The position numbers and the translations under genes are program-made. From Salmonella enterica subsp. arizonae (lineage in GTDB: Bacteria > Pseudomonadota > Gammaproteobacteria > Enterobacterales > Enterobacteriaceae), in the NCBI RefSeq assembly GCF_008692845.1, contig NZ_VXJW01000001.1:806001-870000 (forward strand): DNA of 64,000 bases. Direction: 5' to 3'. The notes below the pieces were generated by a model. It did no database searches and was not told where the DNA came from. It saw only the letters and a program-made list of their open reading frames with translations. Below, one piece after another: positions 30,562-46,930 of this stretch (position 1 is its first letter; every line of letters begins with the position of its first letter).

Positions 30562-30915
30562 ATGATAAAAATTATTTTCATCTCCATTATTGGAACCGTC
30601 TGTCCTGCCGCCGCCTGTTACTCACCCGTCACAGTAATCAATGCATATCCGAGCGTCATTGCCCGCTGTCTCGCTGATAATCTGTCCCCGTATGGGTATA
30701 TACTGGATCTCCATGAAACAGATATTCCAGGCATTAATAAAGAATTTACCGTGTATTATCGCAACGGCGCACATATTGCAGGAACATTCTGGATTGCAAA
30801 CTCAATGACAACAGCGTCAGAACGAACAGTAGGAATGTATGGCGTCAGTAAACAAGCGCGTCCTATTTTTAATAAGTCCCTGCAACACTGTGCAACCCGC
30901 TTATCGGTGAAATGA
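30562..30915 (+). CDS. Small exported protein of unknown function
   Basis: A 117-aa protein with a clear signal peptide (MIKIIFISIIGTVCPAAA, residues 1-18), probably cleaved before Cys19. The mature part has three cysteines (CYSP, ARCLADN, LQHCATR). The gene is AT-rich compared with its neighbours, sits alone between yedF and fliE, and has no recognised domain. In other Salmonella a small hypothetical gene occupies the same interval. It may be a periplasmic or secreted factor; there is no evidence for a flagellar role beyond position. Confidence 0.6.
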   Translation: MIKIIFISIIGTVCPAAACYSPVTVINAYPSVIARCLADNLSPYGYILDLHETDIPGINKEFTVYYRNGAHIAGTFWIANSMTTASERTVGMYGVSKQARPIFNKSLQHCATRLSVK

Positions 30916-30972
30916 GTACGCTTCCTAAAATACTAAACCCAATTAATGACGCAATTTCTATTTTATATTATA

Positions 30973-31060
30973 AATAATGCAAGCTGCATGACGTTGCCTT
31001 TCCGCGCGCCCCCAGCCACTTACTTATGTAAGCGCCTGGGGATTCGCTGCTGATGTGCTG
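30973..31060 (-). repeat. Dispersed intergenic repeat, copy 2
   Basis: Reverse-orientation relative of the element at 5805-5890. It shares AAATAATGCAAG near one end and a GCGCCTGGGG-type palindrome around TTACTTATGTAAGCG. It lies between the small exported-protein gene and the 3' end of fliE. Confidence 0.5.
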
Positions 31061-31071
31061 CCAGCCATGAC

Positions 31072-31386
31072 CTAAACTTGCATGCTCATCACTTCCTGAT
31101 ACGCAGCCACCAGCTTGTTGCGCACCTGAATCCCCATTTGCATGGAGACGGACGCTTTTTGCATATCAGCCATCACATCATTAAGCGCAATGCCCGGCTC
31201 ACCCAGAGTGAACTTTTCAGCCTGAACGCGCGCCTCCGTCTGTCTGTCGCTAATACGATCCAGCGCAGCATGTAGCTGACCGGCAAAACTCACGGTCGGC
31301 TGCGATTGCGTTTCTTGACCGCGCGCGCCCACCGCTGTCGCCTGTAACTGGCTGATGACCCCTTCAATCCCCTGTATTGCTGCCAT
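31072..31386 (-). CDS. fliE: Flagellar hook-basal body protein FliE
   Basis: A 104-aa protein joining the MS ring to the proximal rod; it is among the first substrates of the flagellar export gate. The sequence [20 protein letters not shown] and the helical C-terminus ([17 protein letters not shown]) are typical. It is monocistronic and divergent from the fliF operon, with about 216 bp between them that must carry FlhDC-dependent promoters for both. Confidence 0.97.
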   Translation of the reverse strand: MAAIQGIEGVISQLQATAVGARGQETQSQPTVSFAGQLHAALDRISDRQTEARVQAEKFTLGEPGIALNDVMADMQKASVSMQMGIQVRNKLVAAYQEVMSMQV

Positions 31387-31602
31387 GCTATTCCCCTGGA
31401 TGACTTTTTACACAACAGAGATTACCAGTTTGTCAATAAGATAAAGGCGTTAAATAACGCTAAAAAACCTCGGTTTTTAGCGCATAGAAAAATTCGAAAC
31501 CGCAAATAATGAGACCGTCAATTTTTCGAGTTTGCTGACCCGGGAGTGAGTCTTGTTCCACTTTGCAAAAAACGCCGTCCACGATCAGTCACGAGGTGCG
31601 AG

Positions 31603-34972
<3,370 letters not shown>

Positions 34973-34973
<1 letters not shown>

Positions 34974-36343
34974 TGACCACACGTTTGACCCGCTGGCTTA
35001 CCGCGCTCGACAACTTTGAAGCAAAAATAGCGTTGTTGCCGGCGGTGCGTCGTTACGGACGTTTAACCCGCGCCACCGGTCTGGTACTGGAGGCCACTGG
35101 TCTCCAGCTTCCGCTGGGCGCAACCTGCATTATTGAACGCCAGGACGGCCCTGAAACCAAAGAAGTGGAATCGGAAGTGGTAGGTTTTAACGGCCAACGT
35201 CTATTTTTAATGCCGCTGGAAGAGGTAGAAGGTATTCTGCCCGGTGCCCGTGTTTATGCCCGTAACGGCCATGGCGACGGTCTGCAAAGCGGAAAACAGT
35301 TGCCGCTCGGCCCGGCCCTACTTGGTCGGGTGCTGGATGGCGGCGGTAAACCGCTCGACGGACTGCCTGCGCCGGATACGACGGAAACTGGCGCGTTAAT
35401 CACGCCGCCGTTTAACCCGCTACAGCGAACGCCAATCGAACATGTATTGGATACCGGCGTGCGCGCTATCAACGCGTTGCTAACCGTAGGGCGCGGTCAG
35501 CGTATGGGGCTATTTGCCGGTTCCGGCGTCGGTAAGTCGGTTCTGCTTGGCATGATGGCGCGCTATACGCGGGCGGACGTGATTGTCGTAGGACTTATCG
35601 GCGAGCGGGGCCGCGAAGTTAAAGATTTCATCGAAAATATTCTTGGTCCCGATGGTCGCGCGCGTTCGGTCGTCATTGCCGCTCCGGCCGATGTCTCGCC
35701 GCTGCTACGGATGCAGGGTGCCGCCTATGCGACTCGCATCGCCGAAGACTTTCGCGATCGCGGACAGCATGTGTTGCTGATTATGGATTCGCTGACTCGC
35801 TATGCGATGGCGCAGCGTGAAATTGCGCTGGCAATCGGCGAACCGCCTGCCACGAAAGGTTATCCGCCCTCGGTGTTTGCAAAGCTGCCGGCGCTGGTCG
35901 AGCGTGCCGGTAATGGTATTCACGGCGGCGGCTCTATCACCGCGTTTTATACCGTGCTGACCGAGGGGGACGACCAACAAGATCCGATTGCCGACTCGGC
36001 ACGCGCCATTCTCGACGGGCATATTGTCTTATCTCGCCGTCTGGCGGAGGCCGGGCACTATCCGGCAATTGATATTGAGGCGTCAATCAGCCGCGCGATG
36101 ACTGCGCTCATTACCGAGCAGCACTATGCGCGGGTACGGCTATTTAAACAATTGCTTTCCAGTTTCCAGCGTAACCGCGATCTGGTCAGCGTCGGCGCCT
36201 ATGCCAAAGGCAGTGATCCGATGCTCGATAAAGCCATTACCTTATGGCCGCAATTAGAAGCGTTTTTACAGCAAGGCATTTTTGAACGGGCCGACTGGGA
36301 GAACTCTCTCCAGGCGCTCGATTTGATTTTCCCGACGGTGTGA
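34973..36343 (+). CDS. fliI: Flagellum-specific export ATPase FliI
   Basis: A 456-aa hexameric ATPase related to the F1 beta subunit that delivers substrates to the flagellar type III export gate. Walker A is FAGSGVGKS (about residue 180) and Walker B lies in [16 protein letters not shown]. The start at 34973 ([19 protein letters not shown]) follows the fliH stop in the TGATG overlap. FliJ is encoded 21 bp downstream. Confidence 0.98.
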
Positions 36344-36364
36344 TAAAGCAGGAAGGCGACGATC

Positions 36365-36808
36365 ATGGCACAGCATGGCGCTCTGGAAACACTCAAAGAT
36401 CTGGCCGAAAAAGAGGTGGATGATGCGGCGCGTTTACTGGGAGAAATGCGTCGCGGCTGCCAACAGGCGGAAGAACAGCTCAAAATGCTGATCGATTATC
36501 AGAATGAGTATCGCAGTAATCTGAACACCGATATGGGCAAAGGTATCGCCAGTAATCGCTGGATTAACTATCAGCAGTTTATTCAGACACTGGAAAAGGC
36601 GATAGAACAGCATCGTCTGCAGCTTACCCTGTGGACGCAAAAAGTCGACCTGGCGCTGAAGAGCTGGCGTGAAAAAAAGCAGCGCCTTCAGGCCTGGCAA
36701 ACCTTACAGGCTCGACAAACCGCGGCAGCGCTGTTAGCTGAAAACCGCATGGATCAGAAAAAGATGGATGAATTTGCTCAGCGTGCAGCAATGAGGAAAC
36801 CCGAATGA
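36365..36808 (+). CDS. fliJ: Flagellar export stalk/chaperone-escort protein FliJ
   Basis: A 147-aa coiled-coil protein, the gamma-like stalk of the FliI hexamer, which also recycles export chaperones. It is almost entirely charged heptads ([20 protein letters not shown] ...). A CAGGAAGGCGACGATC leader precedes the start. Its end overlaps fliK by 4 nt. Confidence 0.97.
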   Translation: MAQHGALETLKDLAEKEVDDAARLLGEMRRGCQQAEEQLKMLIDYQNEYRSNLNTDMGKGIASNRWINYQQFIQTLEKAIEQHRLQLTLWTQKVDLALKSWREKKQRLQAWQTLQARQTAAALLAENRMDQKKMDEFAQRAAMRKPE

Positions 36809-38007
36809 TCACCCTGCCCCAACTGATCACCACCGATACCGACATGACCGCGGGTCTGACGTCAGGAAAAACCACCGATTCAGCCAAGGACTTTCTGGCG
36901 CTACTGGCGGACGCGTTAGGCGCAGACGGCGCCCAGAGCAAAGACGCCCGCATCACGCTTGCCGATTTACAGGCGGCAGGCAGCAAGTTGTCGAAAGGGT
37001 TACTGACCCAACATGGCGAACCGGGTCAGTCGGCGAAGCTTGCCGACCTGCTGGCGCAAAAAGCGAATGCGACGGATGAAACGCTTACGGATCTGACACA
37101 AGCGCAACATCTCCTGTCTACGCTAACGCCATCGTTAAAAACCAGTGCTCTGGCCGCATTGAATAAAACGGCCCAGCATGATGAGAAAACACCCGCGCTG
37201 AGCGATGAGGATCTCGCCAGTCTGAGCGCCTTACTCGCCATGCTGCCCGGACAACCTGTCGCGACGCCGGCTGAAAATCACATCGCCTTGCCGTCACTGT
37301 TACGCGGCGATATGAGATCGGCGCCGCAAGAAGAGACACATACGCTCTCTTTTAGCGATCATGAAAAAGGGAAAACCGAGGCGTCGCTTGCGCGCGTCAG
37401 CGACGATCGCGCCAAGGGTCCATCACTGACGCCGCTGGTGGTCGCTGCCGCCGCGACCAGCGCGAAAGTGGCGGTTGATAGCCCGCCCGCGCCAGTCACG
37501 CATGGCGCGGCAATGCCGACGCTCAGTAGCGCCACAGCGCAACCGCTACCTGTCGCCTCAGCCCCGGTGCTCAGCGCGCCGTTAGGCAGCCATGAATGGC
37601 AGCAGACCTTGAGTCAGCAGGTCACGTTATTTACGCGTCAGGGACAACAAAGCGCGCAACTGCGACTGCATCCGGAAGAGTTAGGTCAGGTACATATTTC
37701 TCTCAAGCTGGATGACAATCAGGCGCAGCTCCAGATGGTGTCGCCGCATAGCCATGTCCGCGCCGCGCTGGAAGCCGCCTTGCCGATGTTGCGGACCCAG
37801 TTGGCAGAAAGCGGGATTCAGTTGGGACAAAGCAGTATCAGTAGCGAAAGCTTTGCCGGACAACAGCAGTCTTCGTCGCAGCAACAACCGCCTGCTCGCG
37901 CTCCACGGGCGGACACATTTAGCGCTGAAGATGACCTGGCGATAGCGGCGCCTGCCTCGCTTCAGGTCGCCGCGTACGGCAATGGCGCAGTGGATATCTT
38001 CGCCTAA
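36805..38007 (+). CDS. fliK: Flagellar hook-length control protein FliK
   Basis: A 400-aa exported molecular ruler. It measures the hook and switches the export gate from rod/hook to filament substrates. The N-terminal half is the ruler, with a Pro/Ala-rich linker around residues 210-255. The conserved C-terminal switch domain ([20 protein letters not shown], about 285-305) is intact, followed by a Gln/Ser-rich tail. Salmonella FliK is usually 405 aa; the 5-residue difference lies outside the switch core. Confidence 0.95.
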   Translation: MITLPQLITTDTDMTAGLTSGKTTDSAKDFLALLADALGADGAQSKDARITLADLQAAGSKLSKGLLTQHGEPGQSAKLADLLAQKANATDETLTDLTQAQHLLSTLTPSLKTSALAALNKTAQHDEKTPALSDEDLASLSALLAMLPGQPVATPAENHIALPSLLRGDMRSAPQEETHTLSFSDHEKGKTEASLARVSDDRAKGPSLTPLVVAAAATSAKVAVDSPPAPVTHGAAMPTLSSATAQPLPVASAPVLSAPLGSHEWQQTLSQQVTLFTRQGQQSAQLRLHPEELGQVHISLKLDDNQAQLQMVSPHSHVRAALEAALPMLRTQLAESGIQLGQSSISSESFAGQQQSSSQQQPPARAPRADTFSAEDDLAIAAPASLQVAAYGNGAVDIFA

Positions 38008-38111
38008 CGCCAGAGGTAGCATGATTATCCGCGTCTTTTCCACGCTTTGTCGTGGACAGGACACGGGATAATCAGCCCATAAGCAGTACCGAAACAGGAA
38101 GCCCGTATCAG

Positions 38112-38579
38112 ATGACTGACTCCGCGATTAACAAAAAGAGCAAACGCTCGATTTGGATACCTTTGCTGGTGTTGATTACCCTCGCCGCCTGCGCGACCGC
38201 AGGTTATAGCTACTGGCGTATGCAGCAGCAACCGACCACGAACGCTAAAGCGGAACCGGCTCCGCCGCCTGCGCCGGTATTTTTTGCGATGGATACGTTT
38301 ACCGTCAATCTGGGCGATGCGGATCGCGTGCTGTATATCGGCGTGACCCTGCGTCTGAAAGACGAAGCGACACGCGCGCGATTGAATGAATATCTGCCGG
38401 AAGTGCGCAGCCGTCTGCTGTTGCTGTTTTCCCGTCAGAATGCCGCCGAGCTCTCAACGGAAGCAGGCAAACAAAAACTGATTGCCGCCATTAAAGAGAC
38501 GCTGTCCGCGCCGCTCGTTGCCGGTCAACCAGGACAAGTCGTCACCGACGTGCTTTATACAGCTTTTATTCTGCGGTAA
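38112..38579 (+). CDS. fliL: Flagellar basal body-associated protein FliL
   Basis: A 155-aa protein with one N-terminal transmembrane helix ([20 protein letters not shown]) and a periplasmic domain that associates with stators near the motor. The start at 38112 ([13 protein letters not shown]) gives the Salmonella length; the frame begins at 38052. It is the first gene of fliLMNOPQR; the promoter must lie in the about 100 bp after fliK. The stop is 4 bp before fliM. Confidence 0.97.
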   Translation: MTDSAINKKSKRSIWIPLLVLITLAACATAGYSYWRMQQQPTTNAKAEPAPPPAPVFFAMDTFTVNLGDADRVLYIGVTLRLKDEATRARLNEYLPEVRSRLLLLFSRQNAAELSTEAGKQKLIAAIKETLSAPLVAGQPGQVVTDVLYTAFILR

Positions 38580-38583
38580 CGAT

Positions 38584-39588
38584 ATGGGCGATAGTATTCT
38601 TTCTCAGGCTGAAATTGACGCGCTGTTGAACGGCGACAGCGACACCAAAGACGACCCCACGCCCGGTATCGCAAGCGATAGCGATATTCGCCCTTACGAT
38701 CCCAATACACAGCGTCGCGTCGTGCGTGAACGCTTGCAGGCGCTGGAGATCATTAATGAACGTTTTGCACGCCAGTTCCGGATGGGATTATTTAACCTGC
38801 TGCGCCGCAGCCCGGATATTACCGTGGGCGCCATACGTATTCAGCCGTATCACGAATTTGCGCGTAACCTGCCGGTACCGACCAACCTGAACCTGATCCA
38901 CCTGAAACCGTTACGCGGCACCGGGCTGGTGGTGTTCTCGCCGAGTCTGGTGTTTATTGCCGTCGATAACCTATTCGGCGGCGACGGTCGCTTCCCGACC
39001 AAAGTCGAAGGCCGCGAGTTTACCCATACGGAACAGCGCGTCATCAACCGGATGTTGAAACTGGCGCTGGAAGGCTACAGCGACGCCTGGAAAGCCATTA
39101 ATCCGCTGGAAGTGGAGTATGTTCGTTCCGAAATGCAGGTGAAATTTACCAATATCACCACCTCGCCGAACGATATTGTCGTCAATACGCCGTTTCATGT
39201 GGAGATCGGCAATCTGACTGGTGAATTTAACATCTGCCTGCCATTTAGCATGATCGAGCCGCTGCGTGAGCTGCTGGTGAACCCGCCCCTGGAAAACTCA
39301 CGCCACGAAGATCAGAACTGGCGCGATAACCTGGTACGCCAGGTTCAGCACTCCGAACTGGAGCTGGTGGCGAATTTTGCCGACATTCCGTTGCGTCTTT
39401 CCCAGATTTTGAAGCTGAAACCCGGCGATGTACTGCCGATTGAAAAACCCGACCGCATTATTGCTCATGTGGACGGCGTGCCGGTACTCACCAGCCAATA
39501 TGGCACCGTAAACGGACAGTATGCGCTACGCGTAGAACATTTGATCAACCCAATTTTGAATTCGCTGAATGAGGAACAGCCCAAATGA
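38584..39588 (+). CDS. fliM: Flagellar motor switch protein FliM
   Basis: A 334-aa C-ring protein. The N-terminal LSQAEIDALL motif is the CheY-P docking peptide; the middle CheC-like domain meets FliG (GGDGRFPT loop); and the C-terminal SpoA-like domain (LKPGDVLPIEKPDRIIAHVD) binds FliN. The start at 38584 (MGDSILSQ) is the family start; the frame from 38482 overlaps fliL in another frame and is rejected. Overlaps fliN by 4 nt. Confidence 0.98.
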   Translation: MGDSILSQAEIDALLNGDSDTKDDPTPGIASDSDIRPYDPNTQRRVVRERLQALEIINERFARQFRMGLFNLLRRSPDITVGAIRIQPYHEFARNLPVPTNLNLIHLKPLRGTGLVVFSPSLVFIAVDNLFGGDGRFPTKVEGREFTHTEQRVINRMLKLALEGYSDAWKAINPLEVEYVRSEMQVKFTNITTSPNDIVVNTPFHVEIGNLTGEFNICLPFSMIEPLRELLVNPPLENSRHEDQNWRDNLVRQVQHSELELVANFADIPLRLSQILKLKPGDVLPIEKPDRIIAHVDGVPVLTSQYGTVNGQYALRVEHLINPILNSLNEEQPK

Positions 39589-39998
39589 GTGACATGAATA
39601 ATCCGTCCGATGAGAATACTGGCGCATTGGATGATCTGTGGGCTGACGCGTTAAACGAGCAAAAAGCGACCACCAATAAAAGTACCGCCGACGCGGTTTT
39701 CCAACAGCTTGGCGGCGGTGACGTCAGCGGCGCCATGCAGGATATCGATCTGATTATGGATATCCCGGTCAAACTGACCGTAGAACTGGGCCGCACGCGA
39801 ATGACCATTAAAGAGCTACTGCGCCTGACGCAGGGGTCGGTCGTCGCGCTGGACGGGCTGGCGGGCGAGCCGCTGGATATCCTGATTAACGGCTACCTGA
39901 TTGCTCAGGGTGAAGTGGTCGTTGTGGCGGATAAATACGGCGTACGTATTACCGATATTATTACGCCATCCGAGCGTATGCGTCGTTTGAGTCGTTAA
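39585..39998 (+). CDS. fliN: Flagellar motor switch protein FliN
   Basis: A 137-aa C-ring protein with a C-terminal SpoA domain (DIPVKLTVELGRTRMTIKEL and LDILINGYLIAQGEVVVVAD). It forms the bottom of the switch and anchors FliH near the export gate. Coupled to fliM (4-nt overlap) and fliO (1-nt overlap). Confidence 0.98.
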   Translation: MSDMNNPSDENTGALDDLWADALNEQKATTNKSTADAVFQQLGGGDVSGAMQDIDLIMDIPVKLTVELGRTRMTIKELLRLTQGSVVALDGLAGEPLDILINGYLIAQGEVVVVADKYGVRITDIITPSERMRRLSR

Positions 39999-40375
39999 TG
40001 ATGAAGACACAGGCCACGGTTTCTCAACCCGCCGCGCCAACCGGATCGCCGCTAATTGAGGTGAGCGGCGCATTAATTGGCATTATTGCGCTCATTCTGG
40101 CGGCGACCTGGGTGATTAAGCGTATGGGATTCGCCCCAAAAAGAAATAGCGCGCGTGGGCTCAAGGTGTCAGCCTGCGCCTCGCTTGGCCCGCGCGAACG
40201 CGTGGTGATTGTTGAGGTCGAAAATGCGCGTCTGGTACTGGGCGTAACCGCCTCGCAGATTAACCTGCTGCACACCCTCCCTCCCGCGGAGAGCGACACG
40301 GAAACGCCTGTGGTCCCGCCGGCGGATTTCCAGAACATGATGAAGAGCTTACTCAAGCGTTCCGGGAGATCCTGA
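39998..40375 (+). CDS. fliO: Flagellar export assembly protein FliO
   Basis: A 125-aa membrane protein with one helix near residues 22-44 ([20 protein letters not shown]). It helps assemble the FliP ring of the export gate and is not part of the final channel. Overlaps fliN and fliP by one base each, typical of tight coupling. Confidence 0.96.
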   Translation: MMKTQATVSQPAAPTGSPLIEVSGALIGIIALILAATWVIKRMGFAPKRNSARGLKVSACASLGPRERVVIVEVENARLVLGVTASQINLLHTLPPAESDTETPVVPPADFQNMMKSLLKRSGRS

Positions 40376-41112
40376 TGCGCCGTTTGTTATTCCTTTCGCT
40401 GGCGGGTCTGTGGCTTTTTAGCCCCGCCGCCGCTGCGCAACTGCCGGGGCTCATCAGCCAACCATTAGCGGGCGGAGGCCAAAGCTGGTCATTATCCGTC
40501 CAGACCCTGGTCTTCATCACCTCGCTGACGTTCCTGCCGGCGATTTTACTGATGATGACCAGTTTCACCCGCATTATCATTGTCTTCGGCCTGTTACGTA
40601 ATGCGCTGGGCACCCCCTCGGCGCCGCCAAATCAGGTTCTACTCGGACTGGCGTTGTTTTTGACTTTTTTTATTATGTCGCCCGTCATTGACAAGATTTA
40701 CGTGGATGCCTACCAGCCGTTTAGCGAGCAGAAAATTTCCATGCAGGAAGCGCTGGATAAAGGCGCTCAACCGTTACGGGCGTTCATGCTGCGCCAAACC
40801 CGCGAAGCCGATCTGGCGCTGTTTGCCCGTCTGGCTAATAGCGGCCCGTTACAGGGGCCGGAAGCCGTGCCGATGCGTATTCTCCTGCCCGCCTATGTCA
40901 CCAGCGAATTAAAGACGGCGTTTCAGATAGGTTTTACGATTTTCATCCCTTTTTTGATTATCGACCTGGTGATCGCCAGCGTACTGATGGCGTTAGGGAT
41001 GATGATGGTGCCGCCCGCGACAATCGCCCTGCCGTTTAAGCTGATGCTGTTTGTGCTGGTCGATGGTTGGCAATTGCTCGTGGGGTCGCTGGCCCAAAGC
41101 TTTTACAGTTAG
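40375..41112 (+). CDS. fliP: Flagellar export gate protein FliP
   Basis: A 245-aa core of the type III export channel (FliP5FliQ4FliR1). It has a cleavable signal peptide at residues 1-21 (ending AAAAQ) and four further hydrophobic segments. Conserved stretches are [18 protein letters not shown] and [20 protein letters not shown]. The length equals the family's. Confidence 0.98.
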   Translation: MRRLLFLSLAGLWLFSPAAAAQLPGLISQPLAGGGQSWSLSVQTLVFITSLTFLPAILLMMTSFTRIIIVFGLLRNALGTPSAPPNQVLLGLALFLTFFIMSPVIDKIYVDAYQPFSEQKISMQEALDKGAQPLRAFMLRQTREADLALFARLANSGPLQGPEAVPMRILLPAYVTSELKTAFQIGFTIFIPFLIIDLVIASVLMALGMMMVPPATIALPFKLMLFVLVDGWQLLVGSLAQSFYS

Positions 41113-41121
41113 AGGCGCAAA

Positions 41122-41391
41122 ATGACTCCAGAATCCGTCATGATGATGGGCACCGAGGCGATGAAAGTCGCCCTCGCCCTGGCTGCGCCGCTGTTACTCG
41201 TCGCGCTGATTACCGGCCTCATTATCAGCATTTTGCAGGCCGCGACCCAGATTAATGAAATGACGCTGTCGTTTATCCCTAAAATCGTCGCCGTATTTAT
41301 TGCAATTATCGTTGCCGGCCCGTGGATGCTCAACCTGCTGCTGGATTATGTACGCGCTCTGTTCAGCAATTTACCTTATATCATCGGATAA
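41122..41391 (+). CDS. fliQ: Flagellar export gate protein FliQ
   Basis: An 89-aa protein with two transmembrane helices ([20 protein letters not shown] and [19 protein letters not shown]), wrapping around the FliP/FliR channel. Conserved [14 protein letters not shown] loop. Lies 9 bp after fliP and 8 bp before fliR. Confidence 0.98.
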   Translation: MTPESVMMMGTEAMKVALALAAPLLLVALITGLIISILQAATQINEMTLSFIPKIVAVFIAIIVAGPWMLNLLLDYVRALFSNLPYIIG

Positions 41392-41399
41392 ACAGAGGG

Positions 41400-42194
41400 A
41401 TGATACAGGTCACAAGCGAGCAATGGCTATACTGGCTGAATCTCTATTTCTGGCCCTTGTTGCGCGTACTGGCGCTGATTTCAACCGCGCCGATTCTTAG
41501 CGAGCGCGCTATTCCCAAGCGGGTAAAGCTGGGACTGGGCATGATGATTACCCTCGTTATCGCGCCGTCGCTACCGGCAAACGATACGCCGCTTTTTTCT
41601 ATTGCCGCTTTATGGCTGGCGATGCAACAAATTCTGATCGGCATTGCGCTGGGATTTACTATGCAGTTCGCCTTTGCGGCGGTGCGTACCGCGGGTGAAT
41701 TTATCGGTTTGCAAATGGGGCTTTCCTTTGCCACTTTCGTCGACCCAGGCAGCCATCTTAATATGCCGGTCCTGGCGCGTATTATGGATATGCTCGCCAT
41801 GCTGCTGTTTCTCACCTTTAATGGCCATTTGTGGCTTATTTCGCTGCTGGTCGATACCTTCCACACCCTTCCCATTGGTAGCAACCCGGTTAACAGTAAT
41901 GCATTTATGGCGCTTGCCAGGGCCGGAGGGCTTATTTTCTTAAACGGACTGATGCTGGCATTGCCGATCATAACCCTCCTGCTTACGCTCAATCTGGCGC
42001 TTGGGCTACTAAACCGCATGGCGCCGCAGCTTTCAATATTTGTTATCGGTTTCCCGCTTACGCTCACTGTCGGCATTATGTTGATGGCCGCGCTAATGCC
42101 ATTAATTGCACCGTTTTGCGAACATTTATTTAGCGAAATTTTCAATTTACTTGCTGATATTGTTAGCGAGATGCCCGTAAATAATAACCCATAG
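41400..42194 (+). CDS. fliR: Flagellar export gate protein FliR
   Basis: A 264-aa polytopic protein, the sixth gate subunit of the FliPQR channel. Conserved segments include [20 protein letters not shown] and [20 protein letters not shown]. The start at 41400 ([14 protein letters not shown]) follows ACAGAGGG; the longer frame at 41322 overlaps fliQ and is rejected. Last gene of the fliL-R operon. Confidence 0.97.
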   Translation: MIQVTSEQWLYWLNLYFWPLLRVLALISTAPILSERAIPKRVKLGLGMMITLVIAPSLPANDTPLFSIAALWLAMQQILIGIALGFTMQFAFAAVRTAGEFIGLQMGLSFATFVDPGSHLNMPVLARIMDMLAMLLFLTFNGHLWLISLLVDTFHTLPIGSNPVNSNAFMALARAGGLIFLNGLMLALPIITLLLTLNLALGLLNRMAPQLSIFVIGFPLTLTVGIMLMAALMPLIAPFCEHLFSEIFNLLADIVSEMPVNNNP

Positions 42195-42211
42195 TCTTTA
42201 TCCTGTTTTAC

Positions 42212-42225
42212 TAAGGTTTATCCGA
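42212..42225. promoter_or_regulatory. RcsAB box upstream of rcsA
   Basis: TAAGGTTTATCCGA resembles the RcsAB recognition site found at rcsA and capsule promoters (a TAAG half followed by a TCC half). It lies about 250 bp upstream of the rcsA start, in the gap after fliR, and would allow rcsA autoactivation. Confidence 0.6.
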
Positions 42226-42476
42226 AAGTAAATTTAAAGAAAACATCCACCAGGATATATCCGCTGCCCCTTATTTGTTTTTACTTTACTCACATAACGC
42301 AACATTCACATTACTTTAAGATGATTCCTGGCAAATTATATGCAACTTTACGGGATAGTAAGTTCGCCTGAAAAACGGCGTAAGCGTGTCTAAGGTGACT
42401 ATTTGTGTTTCCGTCTGATTATGGTGAGTTATTCAGGTAAGGGGAATTATCGTTACGCATTGAGTGAGGGTATGCC

Positions 42477-43100
42477 ATGTCAACGATTATTATGGATTTA
42501 TGCAGTTACACCCGGCTAGGGTTGAGCGGGTATTTGGTCAGCAGAGGGGTGAAAAAAAGGGAAATCAACGACATCGAAACCGTTGACGAACTCGCTGTCG
42601 CTTGTAGCGCACATCAACCTTCGGTGGTGTTTATTAATGAGGACTGTTTTATTCATACACCTTCAGACAGTCAACAAATAAAGCAAATCATTAATCAATA
42701 TCCCGACACGTTATTTATTGTTTTTATGGCTATTGCTAACGTACACTTTGATGAATATTTATTAGTAAGAAAAAACTTATTGATTAGCTCAAAATCAATT
42801 AAACCTGACTCCCTGGATACTGTTCTTGGCGATATTCTTAAAAAAGAGTCTGGTGTGTCAGGAACGATAAATTTACCAACATTATCTTTAAGTCGAACTG
42901 AATCCAGCATGTTGCGAATGTGGATGGAAGGTCAGGGAACAATTCAGATTTCTGACAGAATGAATATTAAAGCAAAAACAGTATCCTCTCATAAGGGGAA
43001 TATTAAACGAAAGATAAAAACGCATAATAAACAAGTGATTTATCACGTAGTGCGGCTGACTGATAACGTCACTAACGGCATTTTTGTTAATATGCGCTGA
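42477..43100 (+). CDS. rcsA: Capsule regulator RcsA
   Basis: A 207-aa LuxR-type regulator that pairs with phosphorylated RcsB to activate colanic acid genes and repress flhDC. The C-terminal HTH is visible ([20 protein letters not shown] ... [20 protein letters not shown], about residues 138-190). RcsA is unstable (Lon substrate) and its gene is AT-rich, which is normal for this locus. The upstream region holds an RcsAB box. It sits at the end of the flagellar cluster as in E. coli. Confidence 0.97.
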   Translation: MSTIIMDLCSYTRLGLSGYLVSRGVKKREINDIETVDELAVACSAHQPSVVFINEDCFIHTPSDSQQIKQIINQYPDTLFIVFMAIANVHFDEYLLVRKNLLISSKSIKPDSLDTVLGDILKKESGVSGTINLPTLSLSRTESSMLRMWMEGQGTIQISDRMNIKAKTVSSHKGNIKRKIKTHNKQVIYHVVRLTDNVTNGIFVNMR

Positions 43101-43138
43101 GACATCCGGACTGGCAATACACCTCCAGTCCGGCCCAA

Positions 43139-43333
43139 TTAGTCCTGCTCCGCCTTCTCGACGAAAATGCCGTCCTGATGACCTGACTCGTTGAAGAACC
43201 AGATGCCGAGCGGGTAATCTTCCAACGAAACCAGGTACATTATGCCTTCACTAAACTCTTCCACTGCCAGAACCACGCCAGGCCGACGGGGACCGCCGTC
43301 CGTTTTAACTGTTACCCGATCATTCACCTTCAT
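43139..43333 (-). CDS. dsrB: DsrB, small conserved protein
   Basis: A 64-aa protein, [20 protein letters not shown] and so on, close to E. coli DsrB and related to YodC in its KVxDxVTVKxxGGPR opening. Unknown function; E. coli dsrB is RpoS-dependent. A strong AGGAGGAAAAGG site precedes the start. Convergent with rcsA. Confidence 0.92.
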   Translation of the reverse strand: MKVNDRVTVKTDGGPRRPGVVLAVEEFSEGIMYLVSLEDYPLGIWFFNESGHQDGIFVEKAEQD

Positions 43334-43461
43334 CCTTTTCCTCCTGTCGCTTTGTGCCAGTGTAGAACAATTTTCCGCGTCTGGCAGCGCCTTGTAGGCG
43401 TGTTTGCTGGTTTTCTCAACGGTCTATACTTAGGCTGTCAGGAACCAGCGAGGTAGTGAAG

Positions 43462-43689
43462 ATGAAAACGGCAAAAGAGTACAGTGATACGGCAAAGCGC
43501 GAAGTGAGTGTCGATGTTGATGCGCTACTGGCGGCAATCAATGAAATCAGCGAAAGCGAGGTTCAGCGTAGCCAGGAGGATCCTGAGCGAGTGAGCGTAG
43601 ACGGACGGGAATATCACACATGGCATGAATTAGCCGAAGCATTCGAACTGGATATTCATGATTTTAGTGTAGCGGAAGTAAACCGTTAA
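43462..43689 (+). CDS. yodD: YodD, small stress-related protein
   Basis: A 75-aa acidic protein (MKTAKEYSDTAKREVSVDVD...) matching E. coli YodD. E. coli YodD is linked to peroxide/acid stress resistance. A GTG two codons upstream (43456) could also start it, but the ATG at 43462 fits the known length and lies after CGAGGTAGTGAAG. Convergent with the DsrA gene, 10 bp away. Confidence 0.9.
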   Translation: MKTAKEYSDTAKREVSVDVDALLAAINEISESEVQRSQEDPERVSVDGREYHTWHELAEAFELDIHDFSVAEVNR

Positions 43690-43699
43690 AAATGGCCGA

Positions 43700-43786
43700 A
43701 AAAAATCCCGGCCCTACGGGTCGGGATCAAACTTGCTTATGCAAGAAGCACTTGAAAATTCGTTACACCAGGAAATCTGATGTGAG
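43700..43786 (-). ncRNA. dsrA: DsrA small regulatory RNA
   Basis: An 87-nt Hfq-dependent sRNA that activates rpoS translation and represses hns. On the minus strand the rpoS-pairing region TCAGATTTCCTGGTGTAACG is the same as in E. coli, followed by AAGTGCTTCTTGCATAAGCA. The terminator stem ATCCCGACCC/GGGCCGGGAT ends in a long T-run. Differences from E. coli fall in the first bases, a shortened T stretch and the terminator loop. Confidence 0.93.
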
Positions 43787-43967
43787 ATTTACCTTATCTG
43801 CAATTTTTTTGCATGACAAGTAAATATTTTTAAAACGAATGGTTAATATCGTTAATGGTTTGGTGCCAAAGTTGTGACAACGCATGTGTTGTCTGGAAGC
43901 GACGGGATCGGTTCCGGTTAGTGTTCTACTTCTTTCGGGTGTGCTTTAGGATTTTTCCTAGAAATAA

Positions 43968-46504
<2,537 letters not shown>

Positions 46505-46638
46505 CCTGGTAACTCCTGGTTATTTATACAATGCCCCCTGATGGCTTACGGTCGTCAGACATCATTAAGGGATACCGCTTAATTCTGGCATAACCTGATA
46601 GCAGCATGTCGCAGTATGGTGACTCTCTTTCTCCACAG

Positions 46639-46668
46639 CAAAACGCCCGGTGTTAACCGGGCGTTTTG
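46639..46668 (-). terminator. Rho-independent terminator of yodC
   Basis: Perfect 12-bp stem CAAAACGCCCGG/CCGGGCGTTTTG with a 6-nt loop, directly adjoining the yodC stop codon. The symmetric A/T ends mean it could work in both directions. Confidence 0.85.
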
Positions 46669-46854
46669 TCATCGGGCTTCGTCCCGCACGCGCCTTTCCT
46701 TGCCTGGCACGAGCTCATTCTCATGGAATGCCTCCCGCTTTACGCCAAAACCGTCATACCAGCGACATTCTACCATTCCACTGGAATAACCGGTGACGAT
46801 CATCCGGGGTCCACCCTCTTTCACAGTAACTTCCTCACTGACAGAAAAGACCAT
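46669..46854 (-). CDS. yodC: YodC, small conserved protein
   Basis: A 61-aa protein (MVFSVSEEVTVKEGGPRMIV...) of the YodC family, beta-rich and KOW/SH3-like in size, distantly similar to DsrB. The function is unknown. The start at 46854 follows GGAGGCAGGT; the frame continues upstream to 46914 without family support. Confidence 0.85.
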   Translation of the reverse strand: MVFSVSEEVTVKEGGPRMIVTGYSSGMVECRWYDGFGVKREAFHENELVPGKERRVRDEAR

Positions 46855-46930
46855 ACCTGCCTCCTGTATCAGATGAAACGTTTTCACCTTAGACGAGGAT
46901 AAACAATTTTGCATAATTCATTGTAGAAAA

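Noticed and set aside
41444..42145. 233-codon minus-strand ORF opposite fliR
   Set aside because: Long antisense frames are common in GC-rich conserved genes; fliR is the supported gene.
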